From: Halobacteriales archaeon QS_9_70_65 | GTDB taxonomy: Archaea; Halobacteriota; Halobacteria; Halobacteriales; Haloarculaceae | Assembly: GCA_003023535.1 (NCBI GenBank) | Contig: PXSC01000092.1 | Span: 1-10,125 of the forward strand | Reading direction: 5' to 3' | DNA: 10,125 nt | Part shown: one piece after another, positions 6,068 through 10,125 of the stretch | Layout: each line of letters opens with the position of its first letter | How positions within the stretch are numbered: the first letter of the stretch is position 1 | Translations under genes and position numbers: made by a program | Notes under the pieces: model-generated | Database searches by the model: none | What the model was told of the DNA's origin: nothing | Seen by the model: the letters and a program-made list of their open reading frames with translations, nothing else

Positions 6068-6736
6068 ATGGGAATGAAAGGCTCGGGAACGGCCGACCTG
6101 ACGTCGATCGACCGCTTCGACGGCGGCGTCGGCTGGCTGGCCTACCCGGAAGAGACGATGCGACGGGCCTCACACGCAATCGAGAGCGACGGCCAGCTGT
6201 GGGTCGTCGACCCGGTCGACGCCGACGGCGTCGACGACCTCATCACGGAGTACGACGAGGTCGGCGGCGTGGTGGTGCTGTTGGACCGACACGAGCGCGA
6301 CGCCGCGACGGTAGCGACCCGCCACGACGTCCCGGTGTACGTCCCCGACTGGATGAGCGGCGTCGAAGAGGACCTCGACGCGCCGGTGGTCCGCGTCTCG
6401 GACGGCGTCGGCGAGTTCGCCCTCGAGCGGGTCGTCGACAACCCGTTCTGGCAGGAAGCGGCGCTGTTCGACGGGGAGACGCTCGTCGTCCCGGAGGCGC
6501 TCGGCACCGTCTCGTACTTCCGGGCGCCGGGCGAGCGGCTGGGCGTCCACCCGATGCTCCGGGCGGTGCCGCCGCGGTCGCTGACGGGGTACGACGCCGA
6601 CCGGCTGCTGGTCGGCCACGGCGAGGGGCTGTCTGAGGACGTCCGGCCGGCGATCCGGGACGCTGTCGGCGGGTCCCGGCGCCGGATGGTGCCGCTTTAC
6701 CTCGACAACCTCCGCGGGCTCGTCGGCCTGGGGTAG
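6068..6736 (+). CDS. MBL-fold-like haloarchaeal protein without metal ligands
   Basis: An intact 222-aa soluble protein. The order of elements resembles a metallo-beta-lactamase/glyoxalase II fold: an N-terminal strand pair with ASHAIESDGQLWVVDPVDADG (about residues 34-54), a GGVVVLLDRHERDAATV segment where the HxHxDH motif would be, VPVYVPDW, PFWQEAALFDGETLVVPEALGT, and a late LLVGHGE at about residues 178-184. The canonical HxHxDH residues are replaced by LDRHERDA, so hydrolase activity of the usual binuclear type is not expected. It may be a non-catalytic relative. ATG 6068 is preferred from box A; ATG 6074 is two codons later. No neighbour suggests a pathway. The fold assignment is inference from pattern. 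Confidence 0.75.
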   Translation: MGMKGSGTADLTSIDRFDGGVGWLAYPEETMRRASHAIESDGQLWVVDPVDADGVDDLITEYDEVGGVVVLLDRHERDAATVATRHDVPVYVPDWMSGVEEDLDAPVVRVSDGVGEFALERVVDNPFWQEAALFDGETLVVPEALGTVSYFRAPGERLGVHPMLRAVPPRSLTGYDADRLLVGHGEGLSEDVRPAIRDAVGGSRRRMVPLYLDNLRGLVGLG

Positions 6737-6748
6737 GGGACCCGAAGG

Positions 6749-6756
6749 GTTTTTGA
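6749..6756 (+). promoter_or_regulatory. Box A of the CHAT-like gene
   Basis: GTTTTTGA is centred 26-27 nt upstream of ATG 6779. A short ACCC-GAA-GGGT inverted repeat lies directly before the T-run, so the tract may also terminate transcription of the preceding gene. Confidence 0.5.
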
Positions 6757-6778
6757 CACGACCGCCTCCGAGGTGTTC

Positions 6779-8272
6779 ATGATGGCGGGTGACGATCCAT
6801 CCGACGGTCGCGTTTCCAGGGTTTCCATCGAGACGCTTCCGGAAGGTGGCATCCGCATCGACGACCGGATCGACCGGCGGAACTACACGGTACGGACCGG
6901 CGGCGGCGTCTCCCCCGAGCCGGTCGACGGCGAGCAGTTCCGCTACCCGACCGACGTCGCCGTCGCCGTCAGAACCGATCGCCTGGAGTTCCTCCCGACG
7001 GGCGGGTCGTTCGTCCACGAGTCCGGGGACATGACCGAGGTGGAGCTGTTCGGCCGCGAGACGTTTCCCGCCGGCGACTACACCGTCGAGCTGTCGGGGC
7101 CGCTGAAGCTCTACGCGGGGCTGGAGGGTCCCTTCGAGGTCGAAAAGCGGGCGAAGAACCTGACGGTCGACCTGCCGTCGTCGGAGACGGTCGTCGTCGG
7201 GGCGCGGTCGCTGCACGAGCGCCCGGCGACGACGCTCACCACGACCGAGGACCCGACCGACGTGATGCGGGCCGTCTCGACGTTCGGGAACGAGCTCAAG
7301 ACGGTAGGCAGCAAGCGCTCGTACCCGACGCTCCGCGGGCATCCGCCCGCCCTCGAGGTCGGAGACCGCCTCTCGGTTCCGACGGGACTAGAACCGCCGG
7401 CGGGCGACGTCCACCTCGAGGTGCCGCCGGCCCTCGAGTACGTTCTGCCCGTGGCCCCGCTGTCGTACTACCTGGGAGCGGGCATCCGGCCGGCCGGGAG
7501 CCCGGCGCTCGTGGTCGACGGGACGCGACACCGCCTCGACGGCCCGGACGGATTCGAGCGGACCGTCGAGCGGACGCTCAAGCGGACCTTCTTCATGGAC
7601 TGTCTCGTCCGGACCGAAAGTCCCAGGGAGGTCGTCCTGTACGAGCGAGCGGAACTCGACGACGACCTCGCGGTCGACCTGGAAGCACTGTACGGACGGC
7701 CGCCCGCGGCGCGTCTCAAGGCGTACCTGGAGGTCCCTTACGGCGACATCGAGAGGTACCTTCCGAACTGGCGACGGACGGCACACGTCCAGCCGACCCG
7801 GCAGGGAATCGAGGCGGTCCCGTTCCTCGCCAACGACCTGGCGGTGATGAGCGTCCACGACGGGGTACCGACGGAAAACGGCGAGTCCCCGGCCGCCCCG
7901 GACCGGTCGGGGCCGGACGAGGGACTCGAGGAGGTGACCGCGCCGGGAGAGGTCGTCCACCTGCCCGACGCCGACTCCGTGGCGCAGGCCTGGGTCGGGC
8001 CGGGCGTCCCGGTCGGTGCGAACAAGACGATTCCGGAGGCGTTCCGGAACTGGCAGCGACGGCAGCGGCGGGACGACGAGGAGGTCAGGGTCGCGGTGGT
8101 CTGCAACGAGGAGAGCATGCTGGAGGAGGGCAACCAGGCCCGGGACGCCTACGGGTCGAACCTGAACCTGCCGTTCGACGTCACGTTCCACGACAACCTC
8201 GACACCGAGGGGCTCCGGCTCGTCTTCGAGTCCGACCTCGACTACGTCCACTACGTCGGGCGAGCGTCGTGA
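6779..8272 (+). pseudogene. Large haloarchaeal CHAT-like (caspase-fold) protein, N-terminal part, core lost
   Basis: 497 aa from ATG 6779 (box A 26 nt upstream; GTG 6773 and ATG 6782 are alternatives). It resembles a haloarchaeal family of about 700 residues that I recall. That family has a beta-rich N-terminal region (IRIDDRIDRRNYTV, PAGDYTVELSGPLKLY), HERPATTLTTTEDPTDVMRAVSTFG, KRSYPTLRGHPP, VPPALEYVLPVAPLSYYLGA, and then a CHAT-like segment opening VAVVCNEESM...LPFDVTFHDNL. In that family a His motif (HYIGHID-like) and a later Cys motif (NACQS-like) form the protease dyad. Here the frame reads DLDYVHYVG at residues 486-494, gives RAS and stops at TGA 8270-8272, exactly where the His motif should continue. 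The family continues in another frame from about 8260. No signal peptide or membrane helix is seen. Family memory is unverified. Confidence 0.7.
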
Positions 8273-8715
8273 CCTTCGAGGAGGTGCTCGACGAGGGTGC
8301 GCTCCGCATCGGGAAGACGATGGCCCGCCTCCTGAACCGGGGGTTCCCGCTGGACGGGGCACTCTCCGTCGCGAGAGCCCGCAGTATCGTCGGCTCGCAG
8401 TATCTCGTCCTCGGGGACGGAAACGCCGACATCGCACAGGCAAGGGGTGCCATCCCCTGGATCGCCGAGGTGGAGTCGGACGGCCCCGACCGGTACCGGC
8501 TCCAGGTGACGCCGTACCCCACCCGCTGGATGGGGATGGGCGCGGAGTTCAGACCGGCCGTCGGCGAGGATCCGTCGGTGTTTCTCGTTCCGAAGGCACT
8601 ACCCGAAATCGAAGCGAGCACCGCACAGCTGCGCGGGTACTTCGAGTCGGGATCGTTTCCGGTGCTGTTCGACGAGGTGTTCACCTGGAGCAAGGACGTA
8701 CTCGAGGAACTGTGA
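8269..8715 (+). pseudogene. CHAT-like protein, C-terminal fragment
   Basis: 148 codons from GTG 8269. The frame reads back to ASVVTFEEVLDEGALRIGKT, corresponding to the family segment that follows the catalytic cysteine (GGIVTLSDVVNSGAVEMG-like in remembered homologues). It continues with MARLLNRGFPLDGALSVAR, SIVGSQYLVLGDG and a C-terminal beta-rich region ending WSKDVLEEL. About 50 residues between HYVG and ASVVT, expected to hold the catalytic His and Cys surroundings, are missing. GTG 8269 overlaps the upstream stop by four bases (GTGA), so coupled translation as a separate polypeptide is formally possible. The gene has no promoter of its own. It is convergent with the membrane peptide gene that ends at 8722. 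The fragment is probably not functional as a protease. Confidence 0.7.
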
Positions 8716-8721
8716 ACCGCC

Positions 8722-8853
8722 TCAGGGGCCGCCGTTCCCGTCACCGCTGGCGAGAACCGGTGCAACCTGCGAGAGGAGAATCGTGAGCGTGAACAGTGCG
8801 CTGACTACCCTCGGGTGGTCAGCGAGGAACGATCTGAGGTTGCCTTTCAGCAT
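8722..8853 (-). CDS. Small membrane/secreted peptide, DUF7503-like (43 aa)
   Basis: A 43-aa protein: MLKGNLRSFLADHPRVVSAL, then a single hydrophobic segment (about residues 17-35, VSALFTLTILLSQVAPVLA), then a short SGDGNGGP tail. The pattern of a charged start with LxxHPR, one helix with an SQ/AQ motif, an Ala-Ser boundary and a Gly-Pro end matches what I recall as haloarchaeal DUF7503 proteins of about 40-50 aa; their function is unknown. The segment may be a membrane anchor or a signal peptide. The start is fixed by box A 27 nt upstream. The stop is only six bases beyond the convergent CHAT-like stop. A longer minus-strand frame reaching 9294 is arginine-rich upstream of this ATG and is not real. 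Confidence 0.72.
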   Translation of the reverse strand: MLKGNLRSFLADHPRVVSALFTLTILLSQVAPVLASGDGNGGP

Positions 8854-8876
8854 ACACGCGGACTGTGCGTCGAAAC

Positions 8877-8884
8877 AGTATAAG
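8877..8884 (-). promoter_or_regulatory. Box A of the 43-aa membrane peptide gene
   Basis: The minus strand reads CTTATACT, centred 27 nt upstream of ATG 8853. This is one of the cleanest TATA-like elements in the window. Confidence 0.6.
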
Positions 8885-8968
8885 GATTGTGCAGGAATCG
8901 GGGCAAACGGTAACAAACCACAGGGTACTCGACGGCGAGGGTCGGATGCCACCGACGGCACCGACAGC

Positions 8969-8975
8969 ATTACTA
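8969..8975 (+). promoter_or_regulatory. Possible box A of the 8998 gene
   Basis: ATTACTA lies 26 nt before GTG 8998, in the divergent gap shared with the minus-strand peptide gene. The match to box A is moderate. Confidence 0.4.
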
Positions 8976-8997
8976 CCAGCAGGGCCGAACGGCGCGT

Positions 8998-9320
8998 GTG
9001 GTCTACATCACACGGGGGTTGTTGACGGCGCTTCTGGACCTCGGAGCCGACCGCGACCCCGAGTCGGTGACGGTCTCGCTGGCGGTGACGTGGTGTTCGG
9101 GATGGACCTGTCGACGCCGGACGCCGCCGGCCGGTTCGTTTCCCACCCCGAGGGACCGCTGGCGCTGACGAAACGCGATGACCTCCACGAGATCGTCTTC
9201 GTCGCCGTTCCGCCGTACGACGACGATTGTGTCGCGGCCTTCGACCGATCCGGAGAGTCGCTGTCGGTCGAGGTTCTCGACGTCGCGCCGCCACAGGAGA
9301 CGCTCGAGGACTACCTTTGA
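8998..9320 (+). pseudogene. Conserved haloarchaeal-type protein, internally deleted and frameshifted
   Basis: From GTG 8998 the frame reads MVYITRGLLTALLDLGADRD then PESVTVSLAVT, an acidic, clearly coding N-terminus. It degrades after about base 9090 and stops at 9166-9168. A second frame takes over at about 9090 with VVFGMDLSTP, FVSHPEGPLAL, KRDDLHEIVFVAVPPYDDD, CVAAFDRSG and ends EDYL at TGA 9318-9320. I remember homologues of about 130 aa in which the two parts belong to one protein, separated by roughly 30 residues (a TPVFTDFYLPDAG-like strand-turn) that are absent here. Function unknown; no membrane segment or catalytic motif seen. The upstream extension of the second frame to 8865 is a shadow. 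An IS-type gene lies directly downstream. Confidence 0.65.
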
Positions 9321-9486
9321 CAACGAGAGAGTCCCGCCGTTTACCGCGGGCGTGAATCGCGTACCCATCGGTTAACGCTCTACGGGCTTCACTCGTTGTG
9401 AGTCTCCAATGAAGTAATTCGCTGCTTCACTTTCACCCTGCACTCCCTGAATTTAAATCCATTCCGAATGACGCAATCGATAGGCG
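9321..9486 (+). other. Gap likely holding the left end of an IS1341/IS605-type element
   Basis: This gap precedes the TnpB gene. Small inverted repeats are visible: CCCGC/GCGGG at 9333-9350, ACTC-GTTGT-GAGT near 9393-9405, and TGAAG...CTTCA near 9410-9429. IS605-family ends carry subterminal hairpins and no terminal inverted repeats. The exact boundary and target motif cannot be fixed from this sequence alone. Confidence 0.35.
9451..9458 (+). promoter_or_regulatory. Likely box A of the tnpB gene
   Basis: ATTTAAAT is centred about 32 nt before ATG 9487, slightly farther than the other box A elements. This would leave a short leader of a few bases. Confidence 0.45.
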
Positions 9487-10125
9487 ATGAAGCGAACCAA
9501 CACATTCGCCGTGCGGCCGCTCTCCGCCAAGGACGAGCAGCTGTTGCGGGACTTGTTGGACGCTTCCGCCGCTCTCTGGAACGAGACCAACTACGAACGC
9601 CTCATCCGGTACGACGACGAAGACGGCCTCGAGAACGAAGACGTCTGGGACGCCCCAACTGGCAGGTTAGAAGGCCAGTACAAGGGTGTCCTCGGTGCAT
9701 CAACCGCCCAACAGGTGATCCGAAAGAACAGCGAAGCCTGGCGGGCGTTCTTCCGACTCAAAGACCAGTACTACGACGAGTCGAACTCCTCGGTGACGGA
9801 ACACCCAGAGCCGCCGGGCTTCCGCGGAAACAAAGACGACGGCCGCGAACTCAAGACCGTCATCCGAAACAACTCGTACTCCGTCGAATGGGGCGACCGT
9901 AGCCGCCTCGAAATACTCGTCGGATCGGAATTGCAAGACCGATACGACCACACCGGCCGCCTCCCGCTCGAAATCGCTGGCGAGCCGAACTGGCTCGACT
10001 ACGACAAACAAGGCCGCCTCGACTTGTGGTACGACGATATTGACGGCACCTTCCGAGCTTCGCAGCCCGTGGCCGTTACAGATACACGGGCAACTCCACT
10101 GGCCTCTGAGGAGGCCGTCATCAGA
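9487..10125 (+). CDS. tnpB: TnpB (OrfB) of an IS1341/IS605-type element, 3' partial
   Basis: 213 codons are open to the end of the window with no stop. The N-terminus [20 protein letters not shown], then [52 protein letters not shown], and [38 protein letters not shown], are characteristic of haloarchaeal TnpB, the RNA-guided DNA nuclease of IS200/IS605-type elements and ancestor of Cas12. The RuvC and zinc-finger part (usually from about residue 210 of roughly 400-430) and the guide-RNA/right-end region lie beyond the window. No TnpA is present on the left, as in IS1341-type elements with TnpB only. GC content is lower than in the chromosomal genes. The last codons (SEEAVIR) differ slightly from the family's usual run into the first RuvC Asp, so an upcoming break cannot be excluded. 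Confidence 0.85.
   Translation, partial: MKRTNTFAVRPLSAKDEQLLRDLLDASAALWNETNYERLIRYDDEDGLENEDVWDAPTGRLEGQYKGVLGASTAQQVIRKNSEAWRAFFRLKDQYYDESNSSVTEHPEPPGFRGNKDDGRELKTVIRNNSYSVEWGDRSRLEILVGSELQDRYDHTGRLPLEIAGEPNWLDYDKQGRLDLWYDDIDGTFRASQPVAVTDTRATPLASEEAVIR

Noticed and set aside
6170..7342. 390-codon minus-strand frame opposite the MBL-like and CHAT-like genes
   Set aside because: It is the antisense shadow of two plus-strand genes that have promoters and acidic composition.
7388..8443. 351-codon minus-strand frame across the CHAT-like break
   Set aside because: It spans the junction only because it is in a different frame; composition is arginine/valine-rich and no family signature is seen.
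9468..9902. Arginine-rich plus-strand frame overlapping tnpB
   Set aside because: It is a frame-shifted shadow of the recognised TnpB reading frame that starts at 9487.
1..10125. Search for tRNA, rRNA or an origin-type repeat cluster
   Set aside because: No cloverleaf, rRNA-like stretch or iterated origin-recognition-box pattern could be seen by eye on either strand.

Overview
The window looks haloarchaeal. It is very GC-rich, its proteins are strongly acidic, and almost every gene has an AT-rich box A about 26-28 nt upstream of its start codon, the spacing expected for leaderless haloarchaeal transcripts. Several products belong to small families that I know only from halophilic archaea. 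The window contains no rRNA, tRNA or CRISPR array. Family comparisons here are from memory, because no search could be run.

Layout. (1) 1-797: the 3' part of a GlmU-like sugar-1-phosphate nucleotidyltransferase, with its hexapeptide domain interrupted. (2) 855-1718: an HSDL2-like SDR oxidoreductase, followed by a 60-aa zinc-finger protein (1772-1954). (3) 1955-2770: an accessory patch. It holds a GC-rich block bounded by 13-bp imperfect inverted repeats (2019-2286), then an AT-rich island with a promoter, two 18-aa ORFs and a 63-aa two-helix membrane protein. (4) 2773-5082, minus strand: an XPB/Rad25-like helicase running into a hexapeptide acyltransferase, with two breaks. (5) 5276-6736: three intact small genes, namely an 87-aa unknown protein, a DUF5779-like protein and an MBL-like protein without metal ligands. 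(6) 6779-8715: a large haloarchaeal CHAT-like (caspase-fold) protein that has lost its catalytic core. (7) 8722-8853, minus strand: a 43-aa DUF7503-like membrane peptide, divergent from a broken conserved gene (8998-9320). (8) 9487-10125: the N-terminal half of an IS1341/IS605-type TnpB, running off the window.

The most striking signal is that five loci (glmU, helicase, helicase/acyltransferase border, CHAT-like gene, 8998-9320 gene) carry the same kind of scar. A clean reading frame stops matching its family, a block of conserved sequence is missing, and the match resumes at once in another frame. Both flanks look well preserved. This points to very recent deletions or to an assembly/library artefact deleting short GC-rich blocks, and it needs read-level checking before any biology is built on it. 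Intact genes lie between the scars. Apart from possible leader-type small ORFs and overlapping stop/start pairs, I see no convincing new multi-gene system.
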